Of a stretch of DNA of 64,000 nt, positions 43,796-54,788 are shown piece by piece (the first letter of the stretch is position 1; every line of letters starts with the position of its first letter). This DNA comes from Parabacteroides sp. An277 (GTDB lineage: Bacteria; Bacteroidota; Bacteroidia; Bacteroidales; Tannerellaceae). The notes under the pieces were generated by a model, which was not told the DNA's origin, ran no database searches, and saw nothing but the letters and a program-made list of their open reading frames with translations. Location: assembly GCF_002159645.1 (NCBI RefSeq), contig NZ_NFJB01000001.1:1-64000 (forward strand), written 5' to 3'. The position numbers were made by a program, and so were the translations under genes.

Positions 43796-44494
43796 TTAAT
43801 ATTCAATTACCTGGGTCTGCATGGTGAGCAGGTTGATAGTCCAGAGGCGACCGTCGAGTAGTTCGCCGCAGCCTGTTATCCATTTGATGACTTCCGAAGC
43901 CTCCATGCAGCCTATGACCCCTGGCAAGACACCCATCACACCCTTCGGCGGCACGCCGCCCATCTCTTCTTCGGGGAAAAGGGTGCGGTAGGTGCGACCA
44001 GGGGAGATGTTGAAGACCGAAACCTGTCCTTCAAACTCGCGGATGGCGCCATAAACGTAGGGTTTCCCTAGCTGAGCCGTTACATCGCCCAAAAGATAGC
44101 GCGTCTGGAAATTATCCGTCCCGTCTACCACGATATCGTACGCCTTGACGATGTGCCGCGCGAGGGGAGGAACCAGTCGCAACGGATATTCATCTACTTG
44201 GAGTTGAGGATTCAACGCTTTTAGCCGGCGGGCGGCGCAGCGGACTTTAGGTTGTCCTATCTCGTCGTTCGTATAGAGTACTTGCCGTTGAAGATTGCTC
44301 TCGCTCACCACATCATTGTCTATCAACGCCAGGCAACCCACGCCGGCCGCTGCCAAGTAGAGCGCGATGGGGGAACCCAATCCTCCGACGCCGACGAGCA
44401 GCACGCGGGCATCGCGGAGTCGTTGCTGGCCCGCCACCCCGATTTCGGGAAGGATAAGTTGGCGGGCGTAGCGTTTTGCATCCGAGCTGTTCAT
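43796..44494 (-). CDS. thiF: ThiF adenylyltransferase
   Basis: 232 residues from the ATG at 44494, which overlaps the thiH stop as ATGA; an upstream start within thiH would give an unrelated N-terminal extension. The nucleotide loop is VLLVGVGGLGSPIALYLAA; DNDVVSESNLQRQVLY and VVDGTDNFQTRY follow. It adenylates the C-terminal glycine of ThiS before sulfur is added. The usual CxxC zinc site of E. coli ThiF is not evident. It is the last gene of the thi operon. Confidence 0.93.
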   Translation of the reverse strand: MNSSDAKRYARQLILPEIGVAGQQRLRDARVLLVGVGGLGSPIALYLAAAGVGCLALIDNDVVSESNLQRQVLYTNDEIGQPKVRCAARRLKALNPQLQVDEYPLRLVPPLARHIVKAYDIVVDGTDNFQTRYLLGDVTAQLGKPYVYGAIREFEGQVSVFNISPGRTYRTLFPEEEMGGVPPKGVMGVLPGVIGCMEASEVIKWITGCGELLDGRLWTINLLTMQTQVIEY

Positions 44495-45624
44495 ACGCAG
44501 GGTTTCATTAAGTCGAAAGACTGGTCCCAATCCTTCCAGACTGGCTCGATGCCGATGCCCTTCAGCGCCTTCGTTACCTCCTTCGCCGTGCGCTCGTCGC
44601 TGACGTGGAATTGCTCCAGCGTTTGTGGGTAAGAGAAATAACCACCCGGCTCGGTCTTGCTTTCCGCGCTCATGGTGGTTACGCCGAGGCGAGCCATGTT
44701 GTCGCGAAACGATGCGCTCTCGCGGGTAGAATAAGAGATGTCCACGTCGTGGTCGAAGATGCGGGTGGCGAAGGTGACTTGCGCCAGCTCGCGGTCGTTC
44801 ACCACCACGTTTGGCTGGAAGCCGCCGTTTTCCGACGGGCGCATCCTTGGGAAGTTGAAGCTGTACTTCGTCTTCCAATAATGCTTTTGCAGATAGCGCA
44901 AGTGATAAGCCATCATCGTAATATCGGTGCGCCACTCCTTCTCCAAGCCCAAGAGCACGCCCATGCCGATGCTATGCACGCCCGCCTGCCCCATGCGGTC
45001 GAAGCCGTTCACGCGCCAGTCGAACTTGGACTTCATTCCGCGCGGATGATAGATGTTATAGTTCGCCTTGTGGTAGGTCTCCTGAAAACAAATCACACCA
45101 TTCATGCCGTGGTGCGTGAGCTCGCGGTATTCCTCGGCAGAAAGGGGCATCACCTCTATTTTCAGATTCGAGAAGTAAGGCTTCGCCAAATCCAGGGCGC
45201 GGGCGATGTAGGGGACGCCCGCCTTCGCCGGATTCTCGCCCGTCACAAGTAAGAGGTTCTCGAAGGGCGCCAGCTTCTTGATAGCCTTGTATTCGTTTAC
45301 AATTTCCTCCTCGGTCAGAATTGTTCGCTTCATCGGGTTGCTGACGTGGAAACCGCAGTAAACGCACGAGTTGGTGCATGAATTCGTGATGTAGAGCGGA
45401 ACGAACATCGACATCGTGTTGCCGAAGCGTTCGCGTGTGTATTTGTAGCTGAGTTGCGCCATTGTCTCCAGATGCGGTTCGGCCGCCGGAGAGATAAGAG
45501 CCATAAAATCGTTCACATCCAAGTGTTCCTTCGATAAGGCGCGACGCACGTCGGCATCGGTCTTGGAGGCGATGAGGGAGGTGGTTTCGCCCCAGTCTAT
45601 TTTTTGTAATTCTTCTGAAAACAT
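44491..45624 (-). CDS. thiH: 2-Iminoacetate synthase (tyrosine lyase)
   Basis: 377 residues, radical SAM family. The cluster-binding cysteines are in CTNSCVYCGF. The downstream GENPAKAGVPYI and HPRGMKSKFDWRVNGFDRMG stretches are typical of ThiH. It cleaves tyrosine to dehydroglycine for the thiazole, the oxygen-free route that fits an anaerobe. A 192-bp gap with a dispersed hairpin separates it from thiC. Confidence 0.95.
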   Translation of the reverse strand: MFSEELQKIDWGETTSLIASKTDADVRRALSKEHLDVNDFMALISPAAEPHLETMAQLSYKYTRERFGNTMSMFVPLYITNSCTNSCVYCGFHVSNPMKRTILTEEEIVNEYKAIKKLAPFENLLLVTGENPAKAGVPYIARALDLAKPYFSNLKIEVMPLSAEEYRELTHHGMNGVICFQETYHKANYNIYHPRGMKSKFDWRVNGFDRMGQAGVHSIGMGVLLGLEKEWRTDITMMAYHLRYLQKHYWKTKYSFNFPRMRPSENGGFQPNVVVNDRELAQVTFATRIFDHDVDISYSTRESASFRDNMARLGVTTMSAESKTEPGGYFSYPQTLEQFHVSDERTAKEVTKALKGIGIEPVWKDWDQSFDLMKPCV

Positions 45625-45672
45625 AATCTATACCTATTTTTTATATCCTAATTATATCGTAATGTTTTTTTC

Positions 45673-45777
45673 GGACGCAGATTACGCAGACGAACGCAGA
45701 TAAACGCAGATTTGTTTTATTGATTTATACGCAAAATAAATCTGCGAAAATCTGCGTCGTCAGCGTCATCTGCGTCC
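45673..45777. repeat. Dispersed GCAGA hairpin element, copy C, inside the thi operon
   Basis: Arms at 45673-45712 and 45738-45777 both begin and end on GGACGCAGAT-type sequence and mirror each other (ACGCAGA, AACGCAGATTT). It is less similar to copies A and B than they are to each other. It lies between thiC and thiH and would fold in the operon mRNA. Confidence 0.88.
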
Positions 45778-45816
45778 AATATATCCATTATGTCACATTC
45801 TCCTACGAACAATGAT

Positions 45817-48295
<2,479 letters not shown>

Positions 48296-48358
48296 TGAAT
48301 TACGAATTATGAGTTACTTTTAATTGTTCCTTGTCAATTCTCCATTGTCCATTGAAAT

Positions 48359-48559
48359 TCATCCTCCGCAAGCCGCTTTGATGACTACGATTTGGTCGTT
48401 TTCTTGCACGGAGTAGGTCGCCCATTCCGTACGCGGGACGATGCGATTGTTTACAGCCACGGCCACGCCCTTATCGGGAAGTTCCAATGCCTGCGCTACC
48501 TGTTGGAGGGTATTTGCTTCCCCCAGCTCCATTTCCTTGTTGTTTACCTTTATTTTCAT
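48359..48559 (-). CDS. thiS: ThiS sulfur carrier
   Basis: 66 residues with a ubiquitin-like fold. The C-terminus is CGG, ending in the Gly-Gly that ThiF adenylates and that carries thiocarboxylate sulfur. The start MKIKVNNKEMELGE is typical. It is the first gene after the TPP riboswitch. No thiE is seen between thiS and thiG, where some Bacteroidetes have one. Confidence 0.93.
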   Translation of the reverse strand: MKIKVNNKEMELGEANTLQQVAQALELPDKGVAVAVNNRIVPRTEWATYSVQENDQIVVIKAACGG

Positions 48560-48662
48560 CTGCTTATTACATTAATAATACTTGGATTCAAGGGGGAGAT
48601 TCCGCAGCGGGGGAAGAAGGAAAGAATAAATCAGTTGTCGGGCTCAAAGCCTCTCCAAACAA

Positions 48663-48735
48663 TCCCTACGTCAGCATTACCTGCATCAGGTGAAGGGTAT
48701 AATCTCAGCTTCCCCGCTTCGGGCGAAAGCACCCC
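48663..48735 (-). promoter_or_regulatory. TPP riboswitch (THI element)
   Basis: On the minus strand the conserved pieces appear in order: GGGGTGC, GGAAGCTGAGATTATACCC, ACCTGATGCAGGTAATGC and GACGTAGGGA. These are the P1-P5 elements of the thiamine pyrophosphate aptamer. It lies about 105 bases before thiS and would shut the whole thi operon when TPP is plentiful. Confidence 0.97.
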
Positions 48736-48749
48736 TTTGTTTCCGTTCG

Positions 48750-48781
48750 CAAAGGTACGAAAAAATATCTTGGAAAAACAA
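48750..48781 (-). promoter_or_regulatory. thi operon promoter
   Basis: On the minus strand TTG (48779-48781) and TACCTTTG (48750-48757) are 21 bp apart, just upstream of the riboswitch, so the transcript starts near the first base of the aptamer. Confidence 0.75.
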
Positions 48782-48808
48782 TACCCCGGAGGGATAAGTT
48801 GCCGGTCC

Positions 48809-49040
48809 GACACTGTCGGAAAGTCTCCCAGCCTGCCGGGGAAGGATTCCGACACTGTCGGAAAGTCTCCCAGCCTGCCGGGGAAGGATTCCGACACTGT
48901 CGGAAAGTCTCCCAGCCTGCCGGAGAAAGATTCCGACATTGTCGGAAAGTCTCTCAGCCTGCCGGGGAAGGATTCCGACATTGTCGGAAAGTCTCTCAGC
49001 CTGTCGGGGAAGGATTCCGACATTGTCAGAAAGCCATCCG
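48809..49040. repeat. 42-bp tandem array R10
   Basis: GACACTGTCGG or GACATTGTCGG starts units at 48809, 48851, 48893, 48935, 48977 and 49019, each 42 bp apart. The core includes CCGACA-TGTCGG, a palindrome, and AAGTCTCCCAGCCTGCCGG. Because 42 is divisible by three, long open frames run through it on both strands; they are artefacts. It separates the thi promoter from the 3' end of the efflux operon. Confidence 0.96.
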
Positions 49041-49070
49041 TCCTGCTTGCCACACCAGCGGGAGGGGGCG

Positions 49071-50666
49071 TCAACCCATATCGTCGCCCGTCTTGACCAC
49101 ATCCACCTTGACGGTCTTATGGAAGGGAATGAAACGCGAGACGATGGCCAGTATGATTGTCGCAATCAGGAGGTAACCCAAAAGCGTCTTCAGGGCGAGC
49201 AGGAGGCTCTGCTGCTGGACGAGGGAGTAGAGCGTGTTCGTCGCCAGTTGTTGTGCCTCGTCGAAGCCATGCCCCGAAGCGAGCGATGATTGCAGCGACT
49301 CGTGGTAACGTCCGGCGGCCAGCGGGTCGGCCAGCGAGATACCGTCGGAAAGGCGGTGGAGGGCTTTCAAACGCAAGGAATAGAGCATATTGTTGTAGAA
49401 CGAAACGCCAATCACCGGGGCGAATGCCGAGCGCACGGCGATGACGAAAAAGGCGTTCGTGAGCATGATTTTAGGTTCCAAATCCTCGACGACGAAGAGG
49501 CCGAACGCGATGACCAGTATCATCATGCCCAAGCCGCGCAGGAACATCGGCACGTAGAGCATCTCGTAAGTACTGGAGGGCGAGATGCCGAAATATAAAA
49601 TGCCGAAATAGAGCGCATAGCAGGCCATCCCTCCCGCAATGAGGAAACGGAAACGCCAGCGTTGCCAGCGAAACCACCAGAAGCAAATGAACCCGCCCAC
49701 GATAAAGCCCGGAATCAGAAAGAGGCTCAAACGGTTGGTATGTACGCTGTCAATATTGAGTACCGAATTCAGGTAGGTCGTGGTCAAGGTGCTGGACGCG
49801 CTGAAAAACATGGTCAGGAACATGTAAAAATAGCCCAGCACGGATTTGGGGCGGTGTAGGATACGCAGGAAGATGTGCGGCTTTTCGGCCGTGAGCTGCT
49901 GCCAGGCGAAAAGGGCTATCAGCAACGGGGCCACGAAGAGGTAAATCACAATCTTCGGCGACGCGAACCAGTCGAGTACGCGCCCATACGTGAACACGTA
50001 AAGCAACATCAGCATGGCTGTGGAGATGATGAGCATCCCCCGGAAATCGATGTCGCGCAACGGGAGGTCCGCTTTTACCTTGGCATACCGGAAGCAGACG
50101 AGAATCGCGATGATGGCTACCAGAATACCCAGCATCATGAAGTAATACATGTATTTCCAGTCGTAATAATAGGCTAACTGTGCCGTCACCGCCATCGAGA
50201 TTTGCCCCATGCCGAAAACCAAAGGAAAGAAGTAGGAGTAAAACTCGCTACGGACGTTGTTGGGTGTAAATAGCGGTTGGATTTGGATGATGCACCAAAG
50301 CATCACGAAGGCTTTCAAAATGCCGATGAAGAAGCTGCAGACGATAATGAGGTCGATATTGTTCGTCGATGAACAAAAGAAACTGAGCAACGCCTGGAGC
50401 GGGAGGTCACCAAGCAAAAGTGATTTCGGCGGAACCGCATCCAACACTTTGCGGACAAGTGGGTAAGCTACCGCCATGCCTACGGAGGTCGCGTAATATC
50501 CCATCGAAATATCCTCGCTAAAAACGCCCAGCGAGTTGGATAGTTCCAACATGCTGCCCGTATAAGCCCCGTTGAGCATGGAGGTCGGGAGGAAAATAAG
50601 GAAAATAGTCAGCACCCCCAACCATTGCGGCACCCACGGACGGAGAGGTAGATTCAACGTCTTCAT
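49071..50666 (-). CDS. DHA2-type multidrug MFS transporter (EmrB-like)
   Basis: 531 residues, about fourteen hydrophobic helices as in the DHA2 drug:proton antiporters. The N-terminal RPWVPQWLGVLTIFLIFLPT and the long extra loop near residues 440-490 are seen. It is preceded by a membrane fusion protein and a TolC-like protein on the same strand, giving a complete tripartite pump across both membranes. Substrates are unknown. Confidence 0.88.
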   Translation of the reverse strand: MKTLNLPLRPWVPQWLGVLTIFLIFLPTSMLNGAYTGSMLELSNSLGVFSEDISMGYYATSVGMAVAYPLVRKVLDAVPPKSLLLGDLPLQALLSFFCSSTNNIDLIIVCSFFIGILKAFVMLWCIIQIQPLFTPNNVRSEFYSYFFPLVFGMGQISMAVTAQLAYYYDWKYMYYFMMLGILVAIIAILVCFRYAKVKADLPLRDIDFRGMLIISTAMLMLLYVFTYGRVLDWFASPKIVIYLFVAPLLIALFAWQQLTAEKPHIFLRILHRPKSVLGYFYMFLTMFFSASSTLTTTYLNSVLNIDSVHTNRLSLFLIPGFIVGGFICFWWFRWQRWRFRFLIAGGMACYALYFGILYFGISPSSTYEMLYVPMFLRGLGMMILVIAFGLFVVEDLEPKIMLTNAFFVIAVRSAFAPVIGVSFYNNMLYSLRLKALHRLSDGISLADPLAAGRYHESLQSSLASGHGFDEAQQLATNTLYSLVQQQSLLLALKTLLGYLLIATIILAIVSRFIPFHKTVKVDVVKTGDDMG

Positions 50667-50672
50667 GTTGTT

Positions 50673-51734
50673 TTATTTCTTCAACGCTTCGGTGATGACC
50701 ATCATGCCCGCACGAAATTGCGCTATGTCCTCTTCGTTGACGTCTTCCAAGTCGATGCGCACCGGGATGCGTTGCTGTACCTTCACGAAATTGCCGGCCG
50801 AGTTGTCCGTCGGGACAAGTGAATATTTCGAACCAGTCGCTTCCGAAATGGCCGTCACTCGCCCGTGGAAGGTTTTACCGGATATGGCATCCACGCGGAT
50901 GCGTACCTCCTGTCCGATATAAATATTTGCGATTTGCGTCTCCCGGTAATTGGCCGTAATCCACTTGTCTTGGCTCCGTACCAGATAAGAGAGGGTTTGC
51001 CCGGCTGATACGTATTGCCCGGACTCAAGCGTGCGCCGGCCCATATATCCGTCGTAAGGGGCGGTCACGATTGTATAGGAGAGATTCAACTTGGCAAGGT
51101 CGAGGTCTGCTTCCCGCCGGAGGATATTCGCCTCCGCTCCGGTCTGCCGTTTGGTTGCTTCCGCATATTGGGAAACGACGGCCTCTTTCTGTTCCAGCAG
51201 AGCTTGATAACGGGCTTGGGCAGCCTCGTACGTAGCTTTTACCTGTTCGAATTGTTGTTCGGCCACCGACTCGTCCTTCAATAACCGTGCATATCGATGA
51301 TAGTCCTGTTCGCTTTGCCAAAGGCGGGCTTTTGCTTCGGCAATGTTCGCCTCCTGTACTGCGATATTGGCGTGCGAAGTCTGTATGCCTGAATGCAATA
51401 CATCCTTGGAACCTTCCGCATCCAACAGGGCGGCTTCCGCTTCTTTTACACGAATTTTGTATTCCCGGTTGTCGAGGATGAGCAACGTATCGCCCTTGTG
51501 CACATATTGATGCTCGCGGAAACGGATTTCTTGGATATAACCCGCCACGCGTATGTTGATAGGAGCGATGTATTGGTCCACGTACGCATCGTTCGTTATT
51601 TCGTAATTCACGTATCGCCAGAAATAGTGTATCGTCCAGCCGATTCCGGTCAAGGCCAGAAGGATGCAGACGGTGTTTAAGATTGTATTGCGGAGTTTTA
51701 ACCGGAATGTCTTTTTCGTATCGAGTGTCGTCAT
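50673..51734 (-). CDS. Membrane fusion protein (HlyD/EmrA family)
   Basis: About 353 residues from the preferred ATG at 51734 (MTTLDTKKTF); a longer start at 51776 adds a weak hydrophobic tail. One membrane helix at about residues 18-38 is followed by a biotinyl-lipoyl-like half-motif (VAGYIQEIRFREHQYVHKGD), a long coiled coil (about 75-190) and the second half-motif (YTIVTAPYDGYMG). It links the EmrB-like pump to the TolC-like channel. The gap to the transporter gene is six bases. Confidence 0.92.
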   Translation of the reverse strand: MTTLDTKKTFRLKLRNTILNTVCILLALTGIGWTIHYFWRYVNYEITNDAYVDQYIAPINIRVAGYIQEIRFREHQYVHKGDTLLILDNREYKIRVKEAEAALLDAEGSKDVLHSGIQTSHANIAVQEANIAEAKARLWQSEQDYHRYARLLKDESVAEQQFEQVKATYEAAQARYQALLEQKEAVVSQYAEATKRQTGAEANILRREADLDLAKLNLSYTIVTAPYDGYMGRRTLESGQYVSAGQTLSYLVRSQDKWITANYRETQIANIYIGQEVRIRVDAISGKTFHGRVTAISEATGSKYSLVPTDNSAGNFVKVQQRIPVRIDLEDVNEEDIAQFRAGMMVITEALKK

Positions 51735-51808
51735 AATTATGCCTATATTTAAAATGAAAATAAACGATAATCCCAATGGAATGTAACTATAATCGAAATG
51801 GATTGTAA

Positions 51809-53131
51809 CTATAATTTCCCGCTCGCATGCTGTAATTCATAATAGGTATATACGACTTGCGTGCGGGCGGTCGTGAGTTGCAATTCCGCATCCAGCAGGA
51901 CGCTATTTGCATCCAAGAGGTCGGTAAGGATAGCGAGCTGGCTCAAGTATCGGTTTTGCACGATGCGATAATTCTCTTGCGCTTGCCGGACGGAGAGTTT
52001 CAGTGCCTCTACGCGGTCGATAGCCTCTTGATGCCGCAGATAAGCTGTGCGTATCGTGAGCCGGGAAGATTGCTTGAGTTGCTCCTCTTCGTTCTGGCGG
52101 AGATGCACATTCAGGCGGGCGGCGTTCAGACGATGCTTGTTTTTATAGAAAGACGAGAGCGGATAAGCGACCGACAAACCGATATTCCAGGTGTTGTTGT
52201 ACATATCCGCCATGGTTCGCTGCACGGGGCGGGCCAGCGTATTTCCGGCATGGAGCGAGATGGTGGGGCGGTTGTCTGCCTTGGTCAGCTCTACCTCGTT
52301 TTGGGCGAGCAGGGTTTGCTGGCGGGCGAGGAGCATGGCCGGGTCGTTTGCATAGGCTTCGTCTACGTACTGCATGTAGCTGTCCGTGGGTGTGGGATGG
52401 CTCAAGAGTGAAGTGTCGGGGATGATGTACAGGTGTTCGTCCAGTCCTAATAGAATATCCAGTTGTTGGGAAAGCAGGATAAGCGTGTTTTCGGTTTCTT
52501 GGAGGGCGAGCCTGTCGGTGGTGAGCTGGAGTTCGCTCCGTAACACGTCGTTGTTGGTGATGACGCCCTCTTCCTTCAGTCGTTTGATGTCTTTCAACCT
52601 GCGTTCGGACTCTTCGATGTTCCGGGTCAATACCTCATGTTGCTTGTAGTAACTGAAGAGGTTCATATATTGCTGGAGGAGTCCCAGTTTGATGTCCGCT
52701 TGGTCGGTGCGTGTCTGGAGGAGGGCAATCTGTCGTTCGATATCCGCTTGCTTGATGCTATGCTTGATGCGTCCTCCTTGATAAATGGGTTGCGTGAGGT
52801 CGAGTGCATAATTTTGCGACCAATCCGGTGATTCGGGGCGCGTCGGGTGGCTCAATCCGCGTTCGAAGAGGATAGGTTGGCCCACATATCCGCCGTTCAA
52901 TCCGATTTCGATATCGGGGAGTTGTGCTCGGCGGGCCGTTTGGCTTTGTTCTTTTGCTTGTCGTTCCCGTATTTTATCGGCTTGGATAGGCAGGCTGTTT
53001 TCCATACCTAACTCGAAGAGTTGCCCGACTGTGAGGAAAAGGGAATCCGTCTGGGCGGATAAGGGGCCATAACTCAAGAATGCGCCCAAGCCTATTTGTA
53101 TACATTGATTAATAACCTTCCTATATACCAT
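51809..53131 (-). CDS. TolC-family outer membrane efflux protein
   Basis: About 440 residues from the ATG at 53131 (MVYRKVINQ), which gives a signal peptide ending LSAQ; the longer frame from 53239 would bury that signal. Two repeated helical halves hold the TolC pattern (LTQPIYQGGRIKHSIKQADIE; VAYPLSSFYKNKHRLNAARL). It forms the outer-membrane channel of the operon's efflux pump. It is first in the operon. Confidence 0.92.
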   Translation of the reverse strand: MVYRKVINQCIQIGLGAFLSYGPLSAQTDSLFLTVGQLFELGMENSLPIQADKIRERQAKEQSQTARRAQLPDIEIGLNGGYVGQPILFERGLSHPTRPESPDWSQNYALDLTQPIYQGGRIKHSIKQADIERQIALLQTRTDQADIKLGLLQQYMNLFSYYKQHEVLTRNIEESERRLKDIKRLKEEGVITNNDVLRSELQLTTDRLALQETENTLILLSQQLDILLGLDEHLYIIPDTSLLSHPTPTDSYMQYVDEAYANDPAMLLARQQTLLAQNEVELTKADNRPTISLHAGNTLARPVQRTMADMYNNTWNIGLSVAYPLSSFYKNKHRLNAARLNVHLRQNEEEQLKQSSRLTIRTAYLRHQEAIDRVEALKLSVRQAQENYRIVQNRYLSQLAILTDLLDANSVLLDAELQLTTARTQVVYTYYELQHASGKL

Positions 53132-53208
53132 AGTGTGATAACCTTTCAAATCTAATCTGTATGCCCCGCTGTTTGCATACAGTGCTAACTTATTTTCTTT
53201 TGCCTCTG

Positions 53209-53239
53209 CAAAGTTACGGATTCTGCGCGAGATGGTCAA
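53209..53239 (-). promoter_or_regulatory. Efflux operon promoter
   Basis: On the minus strand TTG (53237-53239) and TAACTTTG (53209-53216) are 20 bp apart. The start codon lies 78 bases on. The leader shows no obvious operator. Confidence 0.75.
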
Positions 53240-53308
53240 GTGTTTTTCCGGGATGCAAGGGATTCGTATAAGCCTTTGCTTTTTCTTAGCTATTTACGGA
53301 AAGTTGAT

Positions 53309-53316
53309 TATTTTTG
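53309..53316 (+). promoter_or_regulatory. dinB -7 element, nearly leaderless
   Basis: TATTTTTG ends four bases before an ATG at 53321 and thirteen before the second ATG at 53330, so transcription should begin at the start codon or between the two. Confidence 0.55.
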
Positions 53317-53320
53317 CCGC

Positions 53321-54439
53321 ATGGAACCGATGCGGAAAATCATACATATCGATATGGATGCCTTCTATGCTTCTATCGAACAGCGGGATAACCCGGAATT
53401 GCGGGGGAAGCCGATTGCCGTGGGGCATGCCGAAGAACGGGGTGTCGTGGCGGCTGCCAGCTATGAGGCGCGGAAGTTTGGCGTCCGTTCGGCCATGCCT
53501 TCGCTCCGGGCGAAGAAGCTTTGTCCGGAATTGGTCTTCGTACCGGGAAGGATGGAGGTGTATAAGGCGGTTTCGGCTGAGATTCATGCCATTTTCCATG
53601 AGTATACCGATATCGTCGAACCGATTTCGCTGGACGAGGCTTTCCTCGACGTGACGGAAAACAAGCCGCATATCGAATGGGCTGTGGAGATCGCCAAGGA
53701 AATCAAGGCTAAAATACGCGAACGATGTCATTTGGTGGCTTCGGCAGGCGTGTCGTATAATAAGTTCTTGGCCAAAATCGCTTCCGATTACCGCAAGCCA
53801 GACGGGCTGTGCACGATTCATCCTTCGCAGGCGTTGGATTTCATCGCCCGCCTTCCGGTAGAGGCTTTTTGGGGCGTCGGTCCGGTGACGGCCCGCAAGA
53901 TGCACCAGCTGGGCGTCCACAACGGGGCGCAACTGCGCGATTGCTCGCTGGAAATGCTGACGAGGCAGTTCGGCAAAATGGGCGCGGTCTATTTCCATTT
54001 TGCGCGGGGAGAGGACGACCGTCCCGTAGAGGCCACCCGCATCCGGAAGTCTATTGGTTGCGAACGGACGCTCGAGCGCGACATCACTGCCTCGTCCAAC
54101 ATGATTATCGAGCTTTATCATGTGGCGGTCGAGCTGGTCGAACGTATCGCGCGCAAGGATTTCAAAGGAAATACATTGACCCTCAAGATAAAGTTCGGCG
54201 ATTTCGAGCAAATTACCCGCAGTCTCAGTACCAAACAGCCGCTCGTGCGCCTCGACGACATCCTCCCCTTGGCCAAGAAACTGCTGACGCAGGTGGATTA
54301 TGCCCGTCACCCGGTGCGTCTCATCGGATTGGCCGTTTCGAACCCCGCTGCGCCTGCTCCTGCCGCCGGCCAATCCCTTGGGAAACAGCTTTACCTACCG
54401 TTTGGCGACGATTTTTTCCTTCCGAACCGCTTTGATTGA
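53321..54439 (+). CDS. dinB: DNA polymerase IV
   Basis: About 372 residues from 53321 (MEPMRKII) or 369 from 53330. An upstream in-frame ATG at 53240 gives an unconserved extension that crosses the promoter, so it is rejected. The catalytic acids are in IIHIDMDAFYASIEQ and SLDEAFLDVT. The C-terminus ends KQLYLPFGDDF, in which QLYLPF matches the beta-clamp-binding motif. It is an error-prone Y-family polymerase for damaged templates. Confidence 0.96.
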   Translation: MEPMRKIIHIDMDAFYASIEQRDNPELRGKPIAVGHAEERGVVAAASYEARKFGVRSAMPSLRAKKLCPELVFVPGRMEVYKAVSAEIHAIFHEYTDIVEPISLDEAFLDVTENKPHIEWAVEIAKEIKAKIRERCHLVASAGVSYNKFLAKIASDYRKPDGLCTIHPSQALDFIARLPVEAFWGVGPVTARKMHQLGVHNGAQLRDCSLEMLTRQFGKMGAVYFHFARGEDDRPVEATRIRKSIGCERTLERDITASSNMIIELYHVAVELVERIARKDFKGNTLTLKIKFGDFEQITRSLSTKQPLVRLDDILPLAKKLLTQVDYARHPVRLIGLAVSNPAAPAPAAGQSLGKQLYLPFGDDFFLPNRFD

Positions 54440-54548
54440 GCTCCCAGCCTCGCTTTACCCCTTGGGAGACCCGCCGATAGCTCTCTTTACCCTTTCCAGG
54501 TATGTGTTTATATCAATTGGGTACTGATTTTATATGAATTGGCTTGCA

Positions 54549-54700
54549 TTTGTTTGAATTGAGTAGTCAATCTATATGGATTCAGTTGCGTTTATAGTTA
54601 TTGAGTAGTCAATTTATATGAATGCACGTGTGTTTATATAGATTGACTACTCAATTCAAACAAACGCAGTGGTGTTTGTTTAGATTGAGTAGTCAAACAG
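54549..54700. repeat. 42-bp array R11 with one inverted unit
   Basis: GAGTAGTC or its complement GACTACTC starts units at 54561, 54603, 54645 and 54687, each 42 bp apart. The third unit is inverted. As a result 54549-54577 and 54636-54664 are perfect 29-bp inverted repeats (core TTGAATTGAGTAGTCAATC). The array sits between the convergent dinB and mutS2 genes. Confidence 0.93.
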
Positions 54701-54733
54701 GTAAAACGCATCCTTTTTTGGTGCCAAGAAAAA

Positions 54734-54773
54734 GCGCTTAGCCTCGCCGGAGACACCGGACATGGCTAAGCGC
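54734..54773 (-). terminator. mutS2 terminator
   Basis: GCGCTTAGCC and GGCTAAGCGC (54734-54743 and 54764-54773) pair perfectly, with an inner CCGG-CCGG stem, and are followed by TTTTTC on the minus strand. Confidence 0.92.
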
Positions 54774-54788
54774 GTGGAGGGCGGACCG

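Noticed and set aside
43796-44935. Longer thiF starting at 44935
   Set aside because: The extra 147 residues overlap thiH in another frame and are basic, low-quality sequence; the ATG at 44494 gives a standard ThiF N-terminus and an ATGA overlap.
48799-49176. Open frames with repeated peptide units through array R10
   Set aside because: A 42-bp period keeps any frame open if one unit is open. Frames exist on both strands with no conserved start, so they are repeat artefacts.
53240-53320. Extended dinB N-terminus
   Set aside because: It crosses the -7 promoter element and has no match to the polymerase, which starts at MRKIIHIDMD.
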